A stretch of 64,000 bases of DNA from Erythrobacteraceae bacterium E2-1 Yellow Sea (GTDB taxonomy: Bacteria; Pseudomonadota; Alphaproteobacteria; Sphingomonadales; Sphingomonadaceae), in the NCBI GenBank assembly GCA_014983025.1, contig JADCLP010000001.1, positions 186,001-250,000 of the forward strand, read 5' to 3'. Position numbers and translations under genes: made by a program. This document shows positions 17,621 through 26,009 of the stretch, in pieces (position 1 is the stretch's first letter; each line of letters opens with the position of its first letter). The notes beneath the pieces are model-generated. The model did not search any database. It had not been told where the DNA came from and worked only from the letters and a program-made list of their open reading frames with translations.

Positions 17621-17679
17621 CTCTCGCAGCGAAGCGGTGGGTGCAGAAACACCTCACGCAGCGAAACGGTGGGCAGAAA
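17621..17679. repeat. Two-copy imperfect tandem repeat downstream of the mscS gene
   Basis: Two near-identical units, 17621-17649 (29 bases) and 17653-17679 (27 bases), share CTC(T/A)CGCAGCGAA(G/A)CGGTGGG followed by CAGAAA, with a period of about 32 bases. The second copy lacks two bases. No function is evident; it sits between mscS and an atypical small gene. Confidence 0.75.
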
Positions 17680-17754
17680 AAATGGTGCCGATGCTGTCAG
17701 ATACGGCTGTCTGCGGCGCGATTACAATCTGAAAAAGGTCAGGATTGTGGGGAT

Positions 17755-18093
17755 CTAAACAAATAGGGCAATGAAGGCAAAGATGGCAGCCGCAACTGCG
17801 GCGATCAGCGTCCTGCGAACGTCCCTCCTGGTCACGACGTCGGACGCTACGCCCCGGATGCGTAGTTCCGTTTCGAGCTTGTCCGCGGCAGTTCGTGCCT
17901 CAGTCGGCGATAGACGAGAGAGTTCTACAGATGCTCGAATCAATGCATCTTCATCAAAACGTTGGGCAAACTCAGGGGTCACAATTAGATACTGCTCTCC
18001 TCCGTATGACCCGCGATGGGTGATTTCTCTCAATCGTAGGCGTTCCGCTTCAATCTCAGCCATTAGATCTGCATAGTTGCCCAGCTTTGCCAT
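17755..18093 (-). CDS. Small protein with C-terminal membrane helix, unknown function
   Basis: I do not recognise this protein. From the ATG at 18093, which has GGAAAAG five bases upstream, it is 112 residues: a helical, charged N-terminal part (NYADLMAEIEAERLRLREI), a middle with LSPTEARTAADKLETELR and a C-terminal hydrophobic helix (TLIAAVAAAIFAFIALFV) that probably tail-anchors it. A longer frame to 18156 is possible. Codon use differs from neighbours, with CGA, AGA and CTA codons where the surrounding genes prefer CGC and CTG. It lies immediately 3' of tRNA-Arg(CCU), a common integration site, which suggests transfer. Confidence 0.6.
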   Translation of the reverse strand: MAKLGNYADLMAEIEAERLRLREITHRGSYGGEQYLIVTPEFAQRFDEDALIRASVELSRLSPTEARTAADKLETELRIRGVASDVVTRRDVRRTLIAAVAAAIFAFIALFV

Positions 18094-18172
18094 CGGCACT
18101 TTTCCGCGCGTTAGATATTTTGTTAGAGAATGTGGCATTTTGTCCACAGACACCACGTAAGTATTTGATTTT

Positions 18173-18249
18173 TGGTGCGCCCGACAGGATTCGAACCTGT
18201 GGCCCCCAGATTAGGAATCTGATGCTCTATCCTGCTGAGCTACGGGCGC
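18173..18249 (-). tRNA. tRNA-Arg, anticodon CCU
   Basis: 77 bases including an encoded CCA. The acceptor stem pairs GCGCCCG (5' end at 18249) with CGGGCGC, discriminator A. The anticodon loop reads TTCCTAA, giving anticodon CCT for AGG codons. The T arm carries GGTTCGAATCC. AGG is a rare Arg codon in this genome's style of coding, and this tRNA is a well-known integrase target in proteobacteria. Confidence 0.95.
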
Positions 18250-18308
18250 ATCCGTGGCCCGTTTAGCAGGCTAAATCTTCAGCGCAATAACGGTCCGCAG
18301 AACCTTTT

Positions 18309-18797
18309 TCAGTTGAGCTCTTCGGGTGGCGAAACCGGGAAAGGCAGCGGGGCAACCGCGATCCCTTCATCGATCAAGCTTTTCGCTTCTTCCGCGCTGG
18401 CACGGCCATGGATCGGTGCCTCATCCGCTTCGCCATAATGCATGGCGCGTGATTGTTCGGCAAATTTATCACCAACCCATATGCTGTTCTTCAGCGCCTT
18501 TTCCTGCGCCTGCGCCAATGCAGTAAGCGCCTTTTGCACTTCGGGCGGCATGGGCTGGCTGGAAACGGGATGCAATTCTTCTGACGGCTCAGGGGCCATT
18601 GCCTCTACCAACATATCGCTGCGGCTATTGCCTTTGGCTGGCACTGCCGGGGCCATTGGTGCCTTGGCGATCTGCGCGGATCCACATTGCGGGCAGGTAA
18701 CAAGTCCACGTGTCTGCTGATTGTCATAATCAGCAGTCGAACCGAACCACCCTTCGAAACGATGGCCATGGTCACAGGTCAGGTCAAAAACGATCAT
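18309..18797 (-). CDS. DUF1178 family protein
   Basis: A 162-residue protein of the alphaproteobacterial DUF1178 family. It begins MIVFDLTCDHGHRFEGWFGS and has a zinc-ribbon-like pair (CDHGH near residue 8 and CPQCGS near residue 35), a Pro/Ala-rich middle, and the C-terminal HYGEADEAPIHGRASAEEAKSLIDEGI block that is the most conserved part. Function is unknown. It is the last gene of a grxC-nitrilase-DUF1178 unit, a conserved order in alphaproteobacteria, starting six bases after the nitrilase stop, so a shared role in thiol or amide metabolism is possible but unproven. Confidence 0.85.
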   Translation of the reverse strand: MIVFDLTCDHGHRFEGWFGSTADYDNQQTRGLVTCPQCGSAQIAKAPMAPAVPAKGNSRSDMLVEAMAPEPSEELHPVSSQPMPPEVQKALTALAQAQEKALKNSIWVGDKFAEQSRAMHYGEADEAPIHGRASAEEAKSLIDEGIAVAPLPFPVSPPEELN

Positions 18798-18803
18798 GAC
18801 CGC

Positions 18804-19616
18804 CTATTTGGCGATTATACGCCGATTGGCAAGGCTTGGCAGTTGTGCACGGACTTCATCAATTTGGCCAAGTTCCAGATCAGCAAAACCCAGTCCAGGC
18901 GAGTTTCCGCCCATATCGAGCAGCACCTTCCCCCAGGGATCGATCACAAGACTGTGTCCATATGTATGTCGCCCGTCTTCATGTTCACCCACCTGCGCTG
19001 TGGCAATCACGAAGGCGCTGGCCTCTATTGCACGGGCACGCATCATCACATGCCAATGATCGCGCCCGGTCGGCACGGTAAAGGCCGCAGGGATGGCAAT
19101 GGCACTGCAATGGCGCTGACCCAGAGCTTCAAACAGTGCTGGGAAGCGCAGATCATAGCAAATGGCCAGGCCCAGCAGACCAAGCGGCGTTTCAACTGTC
19201 ACCACCTGTTCGCCCGGTTCATAGGCGGCACTTTCGCGCCAGCTTTCACCACTCGCCAGTTCCACATCGAACATGTGAATCTTGTCATACCTTGCGGAAA
19301 TTTCCCCATCCGGCCCGATCACAAAGGCGCGGTTGGCCCATTTGCCATCATCCCGCAACACAGCCAGCGAACCGAGAGCGACGGTGATATTGTGCTGCCG
19401 GGCTGCATCGCGTGTAGCGTTAAGAACCGGATTTTCCGTCTCAACCACAATCTTGTCTGCGGCGCGCGCGCGGTTGCGATCCAGCAAGCCGCACATTTCA
19501 GGGGTGAATAGCATTTGCGCCCCGCCCGCCTGTGCCTGTCCAATGGCATCGACAATTGCTGCCGCATTGGCGGCAGGGTCAATCCCACTGGTCATCTGGA
19601 ACAGGGCAATCCGCAT
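18804..19616 (-). CDS. Carbon-nitrogen hydrolase (Nit/omega-amidase type)
   Basis: A 270-residue nitrilase-superfamily amidase with the full Glu-Lys-Cys triad: Glu40 in LFTPEMCG, Lys112 in RYDKIHMFD and Cys153 in LAICYDLRFP. Length and motif spacing fit the Nit1/Nit2 group, which hydrolyses deaminated glutathione or alpha-keto-amides. The neighbour grxC, three bases upstream, makes a glutathione-repair role attractive, but the precise substrate cannot be read from sequence. The downstream DUF1178 gene is probably cotranscribed. Confidence 0.9.
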   Translation of the reverse strand: MRIALFQMTSGIDPAANAAAIVDAIGQAQAGGAQMLFTPEMCGLLDRNRARAADKIVVETENPVLNATRDAARQHNITVALGSLAVLRDDGKWANRAFVIGPDGEISARYDKIHMFDVELASGESWRESAAYEPGEQVVTVETPLGLLGLAICYDLRFPALFEALGQRHCSAIAIPAAFTVPTGRDHWHVMMRARAIEASAFVIATAQVGEHEDGRHTYGHSLVIDPWGKVLLDMGGNSPGLGFADLELGQIDEVRAQLPSLANRRIIAK

Positions 19617-19619
19617 GGG

Positions 19620-19883
19620 CTAGGCAGCCAGTATCGCGTCGAGCTTCCCCGCACGTTCCAGCGCGTGGAGTTCATCCGATCCACCAACGTAATAATCGCC
19701 AATGAATATTTGCGGCACTGTGCGGGCATTGGGCGCACGGCTCATCATCTCATCCCGCTTCGGCCCACCCATGGTGATATCATATTCGTTAAATTCCAAA
19801 CCCTTGCTCTCCAGTAGGTGCTTTGCGCGGTAGCAATAGCCGCAGCCGAATTTGGTATAGATATCAATCACTGGCGCAGTCAT
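19620..19883 (-). CDS. grxC: Glutaredoxin 3
   Basis: An 87-residue thioredoxin-fold protein that reduces disulfides with glutathione. The active site is Cys14-Gly-Tyr-Cys17; the Gly replaces the Pro of the usual CPYC and is seen in some bacterial Grx3. The TVPQIFIGDYYVGGSDEL segment carries the cis-Pro and the glutathione-binding GG. It heads the grxC-nitrilase-DUF1178 unit. It is divergent from hsp20, whose heat-shock promoter lies in the shared 181-base gap. Confidence 0.94.
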   Translation of the reverse strand: MTAPVIDIYTKFGCGYCYRAKHLLESKGLEFNEYDITMGGPKRDEMMSRAPNARTVPQIFIGDYYVGGSDELHALERAGKLDAILAA

Positions 19884-19927
19884 TCTGGACCCTTTTCTGG
19901 TGCAAGACAGGCGGACAATACGCCAGA

Positions 19928-19958
19928 CTTGAAATGTGGTTTTGCCTACCTATTTTCG
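19928..19958 (+). promoter_or_regulatory. Heat-shock sigma-32 (RpoH) promoter of hsp20
   Basis: CTTG at 19928-19931, then exactly 17 bases, then CCTATTTTCG at 19949-19958. This fits the alphaproteobacterial RpoH consensus CTTG-N17/18-CYTATNTNNG at every defined position. It points at the hsp20 gene and would place the transcript start about 100 bases ahead of the ATG, leaving room for the structured leader described next. Confidence 0.85.
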
Positions 19959-19964
19959 GCTTGT

Positions 19965-20064
19965 CACCACTCGCCACAAGGGGGTGGGCGACATTTTTTG
20001 AACTGGGGCGCTGCAGATGCAGGCTCCGAACCATTCAAATTGCTCATTGAGAGGATTTGCAGAT
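19965..20064 (+). ncRNA. ROSE-like RNA thermometer in the hsp20 leader
   Basis: Three consecutive hairpins can be drawn in the roughly 100-base leader. The last (20036-20059) pairs CAAATT with GATTTG and CTC with GAG, leaving a single bulged G at 20042 and a loop ATTGA. The AGGA ribosome site (20052-20055) lies inside the 3' arm, and the 5' arm holds TTGCT (20040-20044). A U(U/C)GCU motif facing the ribosome site with an extra G is the hallmark of ROSE elements, which melt on heating to allow translation of small heat-shock proteins. The middle hairpin (20005-20027) also has a bulged G; the first spans about 19960-19993. Folding by eye only. Confidence 0.75.
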
Positions 20065-20535
20065 ATGTCACGTACTGATTTTACTCCCTATCGCCGCACC
20101 ACCGTTGGCTTTGATCGCCTGTTTGACCTTCTGGAAGGCCAGGTGCGTAACAATGCAGGCGATAATTACCCCCCTTTCAACATTGAACGCCGTGGCGATG
20201 ACAATTATCGCATCACGCTAGCCGTTGCCGGTTTCCGCCCGCAAGATCTGGACATCACTGCCCAGCAGAACCTGCTGGTGATCCAGGGCAAGAAGCGCGA
20301 TGATGAAGAGGTGGCAGGACAGATGCTGCACGTTGGCATCGCCAATCGCGGCTTTGAACGTCGCTTTGAACTGGCCGATTATGTTCGTGTTGATAATGCA
20401 GACCTTAGTGATGGCTTGCTGGTGATCGACCTGGTGCGCGAAGTGCCAGATGCGATGAAGCCCAAGAAGATCATGGTCAATGGCCAGCCTACGCTGACCG
20501 CTGTTCCCACTGACAAGGATGCTGATGCGGCCTGA
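20065..20535 (+). CDS. Small heat-shock protein Hsp20 (IbpA-type)
   Basis: ATP-independent holdase that binds unfolding proteins. The 156-residue protein has the FDRLFDLLEGQV N-terminal segment of IbpA-type Hsp20s, an alpha-crystallin domain (about residues 35-125: FNIERRGDDNYRITLAVAGF through VRVDNADLSDGLLVIDLVREVPDAMKPKKI) and a short tail. The start at 20065 follows GAGAGGA; an in-frame upstream ATG at 20017 lies inside the thermometer leader and is unlikely. Expression should be heat-controlled twice: by the RpoH-type promoter and by the ROSE-like leader. Confidence 0.94.
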   Translation: MSRTDFTPYRRTTVGFDRLFDLLEGQVRNNAGDNYPPFNIERRGDDNYRITLAVAGFRPQDLDITAQQNLLVIQGKKRDDEEVAGQMLHVGIANRGFERRFELADYVRVDNADLSDGLLVIDLVREVPDAMKPKKIMVNGQPTLTAVPTDKDADAA

Positions 20536-20582
20536 TCGCAAGGCCAAACCAGCATTAAAATAAAGTCAGCTTGTAAATAAAA

Positions 20583-20608
20583 GGGGGCGGGCCTTGCGGT
20601 CCACCCCC
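20583..20608 (+). terminator. Terminator-like hairpin after hsp20
   Basis: GGGGGCGGGCC (20583-20593) pairs with GGTCCACCCCC (20598-20608) with one C-A mismatch and one G-T pair around the loop TTGC. It is 47 bases past the hsp20 stop. A-rich sequence precedes it, giving a T-rich tract on the opposite strand, so it may serve pyrG readthrough as well. Confidence 0.55.
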
Positions 20609-20634
20609 TGCGACATTTCGTCGCATCGATCAGT

Positions 20635-20666
20635 CATCATCGTCCGGGTCGCAGAAGACGATGATG
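20635..20666. repeat. Perfect ten-base inverted repeat
   Basis: CATCATCGTC (20635-20644) and GACGATGATG (20657-20666) with a 12-base loop; pairing resumes with AG/CT two bases outside. It could be a structured RNA stem or a protein-binding palindrome. Confidence 0.8.
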
Positions 20667-20748
20667 GCTGGGTCGAACTTGTTCCAGCGTAATAATTTTT
20701 CCGCATAGCAAAAGACCGCCATGCAGTCTGTTACGCCAACCCCCTATA

Positions 20749-20787
20749 CGAAACCGAAATGGTTTCGTTTGGAAGTTTTCTTCCAAA
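20749..20787. repeat. Two abutting perfect hairpins
   Basis: CGAAACC/GGTTTCG (20749-20755, 20761-20767; five-base loop) is followed without a gap by TTTGGAAG/CTTCCAAA (20768-20775, 20780-20787; loop TTTT). Two exact stems back to back are unlikely by chance and suggest a structured transcript or a palindromic element. Confidence 0.8.
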
Positions 20788-20904
20788 CTTCATTGTTTCG
20801 CAAGCACAATTTGGTGGTTTTTGTATAAAAACGACAAGGTAAGTTGCTGCTACACGCAAACAAAATCAGCCATTTTTGCACGATTAAGTCCGAATTTCAT
20901 CGGA

Positions 20905-22551
<1,647 letters not shown>

Positions 22552-22633
22552 TTAAGGCGTGAAATGGATTCGATGCAAGCGATTCCGAACTGCGGAAGTG
22601 CCGCAATCCACAATCAATGCGGGCGAGTTGTAA

Positions 22634-23014
22634 TTATTCGGCAGCGTTGCCGAGTGGATCGGTCGATTCTGCCGGGGCCGGTGCAGCAGGTGCTGCATCT
22701 GCATTGGCGGCGCCACCCAGCGGGTCAGCCGGGGCAACAGGCGCTGCATCACGATCGAGCGTCGATGAAATTTCATCCCCACCGGTAGTTTCAACCGCCA
22801 CAGCGGCAAGCGCAATCGACAGGACAACAAAAACGATCGCCAACCAACGGGTCGAACGGGTCAGAAAATCGGCCGCTCCGCGCGCGCCCATCAGACCGCC
22901 AGGGCTGCCACCGATGCCCAGGCCACCGCCTTCTGAACGCTGCATCAGGATAATGCCGACCAGTGCAGCGGCAACAATCGTCTGAACGACGGTGAGGAAC
23001 AGGAAAAGCGACAT
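22634..23014 (-). CDS. secG: Protein-export membrane protein SecG
   Basis: Small subunit of the SecYEG translocon. The 126-residue protein has two hydrophobic helices (about residues 2-22 and 56-76) with the SecG hallmark between them, LMQRSEGGGLGIGGSPGGLMGARGAADFLTRSTRW, cited by its Gly-rich core and the FLTRSTRW end. The C-terminal 45 residues are an Ala/Pro/Asp-rich tail, as in other alphaproteobacteria. I start at the ATG at 23014. It lies between tpiA upstream and pyrG downstream, the usual tpiA-secG-pyrG order. Confidence 0.94.
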   Translation of the reverse strand: MSLFLFLTVVQTIVAAALVGIILMQRSEGGGLGIGGSPGGLMGARGAADFLTRSTRWLAIVFVVLSIALAAVAVETTGGDEISSTLDRDAAPVAPADPLGGAANADAAPAAPAPAESTDPLGNAAE

Positions 23015-23103
23015 CAAACCCTACTTTCTCGAACTGGGACGCCATCTAATGGCACGCACGCCGCCATACAAGGGGGCGTATGATCCCGGCCCAATACCTA
23101 AAC

Positions 23104-23865
23104 TCAGCCTTCCTGAAGGTCAGCCGCCGCCAAGGCGATGCCCATAAAGCTGTCCGCAGTCAGGCTGGCGCCACCTACAAGTGCCCCACCCACCTCTGCA
23201 GCGCCCAGCAATTCGCGGGCATTGTCCGGCTTTACCGAGCCGCCATATAGGATACGCACTTCAGAACCTTGCTCTTCACCGAACATGTCAATCAACAGCT
23301 TGCGAATGGCACCATGCATCTGTGCGACATCTTCTGATGTTGCTGCCTTGCCAGTACCAATGGCCCAGATCGGTTCATAGGCAATAGAAAGGCGTTCGCC
23401 CGCGTCGTCCATAGCTGGCAGAGAAGCACGCAGCTGGTCCATGACGAATTTTTCAGCCTTGCCGCTGGTGCGTACCTTGTCCGATTCGCCGCAACACATG
23501 ATGACACGCAGGCCCGCATCCAATGCGGCCTTGGCTTTCGCGTGCACCAGTTCATTGCTTTCACCATGATCCACGCGACGTTCGCTGTGGCCCAAAATCA
23601 CGAATTTCGCGCCTGCATCAGCCAGCATGGCGGCAGAAATGTCACCAGTGTGTGCGCCACCTTCGGCCGGGTGGCAATCCTGCGCGCCCACGCCAATCTG
23701 TTCAACTTCGCGATGAACGGCATGAACCAGCGTGTAAGGTGGTGCCAGCGCAACCTCCACCTTCATATGCCGTTGAGCGGCACGATCAATCGCACGCGCT
23801 TCTGACAGCATGGCGCGTGTGCCATGCATTTTCCAATTACCGACAATATAAGGCCGCTGGGGCAT
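23104..23865 (-). CDS. tpiA: Triosephosphate isomerase
   Basis: Interconverts dihydroxyacetone phosphate and glyceraldehyde 3-phosphate in central carbon metabolism. The 253-residue TIM barrel has all catalytic residues: Lys12 in GNWKMHG, His93 in LGHSERR and Glu164 in AYEPIWAIGTGKA, plus the phosphate-gripping YGGSVKPDNA loop. It begins the tpiA-secG-pyrG minus-strand row and is divergent from the PpiD-like gene. Confidence 0.97.
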   Translation of the reverse strand: MPQRPYIVGNWKMHGTRAMLSEARAIDRAAQRHMKVEVALAPPYTLVHAVHREVEQIGVGAQDCHPAEGGAHTGDISAAMLADAGAKFVILGHSERRVDHGESNELVHAKAKAALDAGLRVIMCCGESDKVRTSGKAEKFVMDQLRASLPAMDDAGERLSIAYEPIWAIGTGKAATSEDVAQMHGAIRKLLIDMFGEEQGSEVRILYGGSVKPDNARELLGAAEVGGALVGGASLTADSFMGIALAAADLQEG

Positions 23866-24063
23866 TCACATTTCCTGAAATCAAATCGAATCTTTAAACC
23901 GGTCCCATATGGGCATCGGGGTGGCGTCCGCTAGCCGAGCTTGCCCTTTCAGTCAAAACCGTTTGTCCCCTGTTGCCCGGACGCCGCAGGCCCGATAAAG
24001 CGCCAGCGCACCTGTGCCATTACCCGGCATATATCAAACCGTCTTGTGGGATCCCGACATTTC

Positions 24064-25998
24064 ATGATCCAGTTTATTCGCAAACTCTTCGCTTCCAAAC
24101 TTGGGCTGGCGATCACTTTTGCCTTTATCGGCTTGATCGCACTGGCTTTTGCCAGCAGCGATGTGGCCAATACCGGCACTTTCGGCGGGGTCTCCGGCGC
24201 AGACCGTGTGGCAGTTGTAGGTGATACAAAGATCGGAACGGCGGAATTGAACACCCGCATGCAGTCCGTTTTGACACAGGTCCGCGAAGAAAACCCCACG
24301 CTGACCATGGCTGGATTCGTTCAGAATAAAGGTATGGACCAGGTTCTGGACCAACTGATCGATCGTGTTGCAATCAGTGCCTATGCCCGCAAATATGGCC
24401 TGCGCGCGGGCGATAATCTGGTGAACAGTGAAATTATCCAATTGCCGGCCTTTCGCGGTCCAAATGGCAATTTCAGCCAGGATATTTATCAACAGGCACT
24501 GCGTCAGCAGGGGCTGACTGATGCATTGGTGCGGGGGGATTTTGCTGACGGGCTGCTGGCGCAGCAATTGCTGCAGCCTGCCATGCTCGCGACCAAATTT
24601 CCTGATGCAGTTGCGCGCCGTTATGCCGCCTTGCTGAAAGAACGCCGTCAGGGTTCCATTGGATTTATCCCCAGCGGTGCCTTTGCCCCCACAGGCGATC
24701 CCACGAATAAGCAGTTGGCTGATTTTTATGACAAGAATCGTGGCCAGTATATCCGCCCTGAACGCCGTGTAATCCGCTATGCCACTTTCGGTATCGATAG
24801 CCTGAAAACCAATATAGAGCCGAGCACGGCAGAAGTTGCGGCCCGTTATCAACGCGATGCGGCCCAATATGCGGCCAGCGAATCACGCACTGTCACACAA
24901 CTGATCGTTCCGACTCAGCAAGCAGCCAATGCCCTGCGCGATCGAATCAATGCAGGTACACCAATGGCAGCCGCCGCACGCGAAGCTGGTTTCAGCACGG
25001 CCACTATCGGCCCTGTCACGCGTGAAGAGCTGGCCCGGCAGACTGATGCAAAGGTTGCAGCTGCTATATTTTCCACTGCTCAAGGCAAGGTTGCAGAGCC
25101 TGCCCGTGGTGCCCTGGGCTGGTATGTGGTGCGCGTTGACAATGTTACAGCAGTGGCAGCGCTCACTCTTGCCCAGGCAACGCCTGAGATCACAGAGCAA
25201 TTGCGGATAGAGAAACGCAACGCTGCCTTCGCTGATCTTTCCGCACGGGTTGAAGAGGAAATCGACGGTGGCGCACCGCTCAGCCAAATGGCCGATGAAC
25301 TGGGCGTGGAAATCACCACTGCCCCTGCCCTGACTGCCGATGGGCGTGTCTATGGCAATCCTCAGGCCTCTATACCGCCGCAATTGGCTGGTGCGCTAAA
25401 CACTGCATTCCAGATGGAAGAAGGTGAACCGCAATTGGCGGAATTGGTGCGCGGCACGACCTATCTTATCTTTGAAGTATCGGACATCGCACCATCTGCC
25501 ACTGCACCTTTGAATGAAATCAAAGAGCAAGTGACGGTCGCCTGGCGCCTTTCCGAGGGGTCACGTCTGGCAAAGGCAGCGGCTGAAAAGGTGATTGGCG
25601 CATTGGGCAAGGGTAAATCCTTGTCTTCCGCAATCGGGGATGTCGGCAAACCCATGCCACCGGTTGACCAGATTAGCATGACGCGCCGCGATCTAGCCCA
25701 ATTTGGTGCCCAGATGCCACCACCATTGGCGCTGATGTTCAGCATGGCGAATGGCACTTCGAAAAAGCTGGAAGCCGCCAATAATCTCGGCTGGTTTATC
25801 GTGGATCTCGACCAGATCGTGGTTGAAGATGTGGCACCCGATGATGAGCTTGTTGCACCAACCAAGGCACAATTGGAAAGCGCACTGGCAGACGAATATA
25901 CCGAACAGTTGACCATGGCTATGCGCGCTGAACTGGGTGTGGAACGCAATGAATCCGCTATTGCTGCCATACGCAAGCAGCTGGTCGGCGATAACTGA
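24064..25998 (+). CDS. PpiD-like membrane-anchored peptidyl-prolyl isomerase/chaperone
   Basis: A 644-residue periplasmic folding factor tethered to the inner membrane by one helix (about residues 13-32). A SurA-type N-terminal domain follows (TRMQSVLTQVREENPTLTMAGF, VLDQLIDRVAISAYARKYGL), and a parvulin domain lies around residues 270-360 (RTVTQLIVPTQQAANALRDRI to GALGWYVVRVDNV); the remainder is helical with a second, degenerate parvulin-like stretch. The start at 24064 is chosen because translation further upstream gives no family sequence. It sits 11 bases before the probable trpE start, so it may lead the trp transcript. Symbol ppiD is likely but not certain. Confidence 0.88.
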   Translation: MIQFIRKLFASKLGLAITFAFIGLIALAFASSDVANTGTFGGVSGADRVAVVGDTKIGTAELNTRMQSVLTQVREENPTLTMAGFVQNKGMDQVLDQLIDRVAISAYARKYGLRAGDNLVNSEIIQLPAFRGPNGNFSQDIYQQALRQQGLTDALVRGDFADGLLAQQLLQPAMLATKFPDAVARRYAALLKERRQGSIGFIPSGAFAPTGDPTNKQLADFYDKNRGQYIRPERRVIRYATFGIDSLKTNIEPSTAEVAARYQRDAAQYAASESRTVTQLIVPTQQAANALRDRINAGTPMAAAAREAGFSTATIGPVTREELARQTDAKVAAAIFSTAQGKVAEPARGALGWYVVRVDNVTAVAALTLAQATPEITEQLRIEKRNAAFADLSARVEEEIDGGAPLSQMADELGVEITTAPALTADGRVYGNPQASIPPQLAGALNTAFQMEEGEPQLAELVRGTTYLIFEVSDIAPSATAPLNEIKEQVTVAWRLSEGSRLAKAAAEKVIGALGKGKSLSSAIGDVGKPMPPVDQISMTRRDLAQFGAQMPPPLALMFSMANGTSKKLEAANNLGWFIVDLDQIVVEDVAPDDELVAPTKAQLESALADEYTEQLTMAMRAELGVERNESAIAAIRKQLVGDN

Positions 25999-26009
25999 CG
26001 GGGGCTTTT

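Larger units (their letters stand above)
20536..20904. other. 369-base hairpin-rich gap between convergent hsp20 and pyrG
   Basis: No recognised gene. It is more AT-rich than its surroundings and holds at least six inverted repeats: 20583-20608, 20609-20625 (TGCGAC/GTCGCA), 20635-20666, 20749-20767, 20768-20787 and 20817-20832 (GTTTTT/AAAAAC). A 35-codon frame with an ATG (20721-20828, plus) exists but has a poor ribosome site and spans three of the hairpins, so I do not call it a gene. A structured RNA or a lineage-specific palindromic element are the options. Confidence 0.6.

Noticed and set aside
17739..17756. Short CAGGATT match to the tRNA-Arg 3' end as an attachment-site copy
   Set aside because: Only about seven bases agree, too few for an att duplicate.
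20017..20064. Upstream in-frame start for hsp20
   Set aside because: It lies within the structured leader and lacks a ribosome site; the ATG at 20065 has GAGAGGA.
20721..20828. 35-codon frame in the gap after hsp20
   Set aside because: Weak ribosome site, spans three hairpins, no recognisable protein features; left inside the description of the gap.
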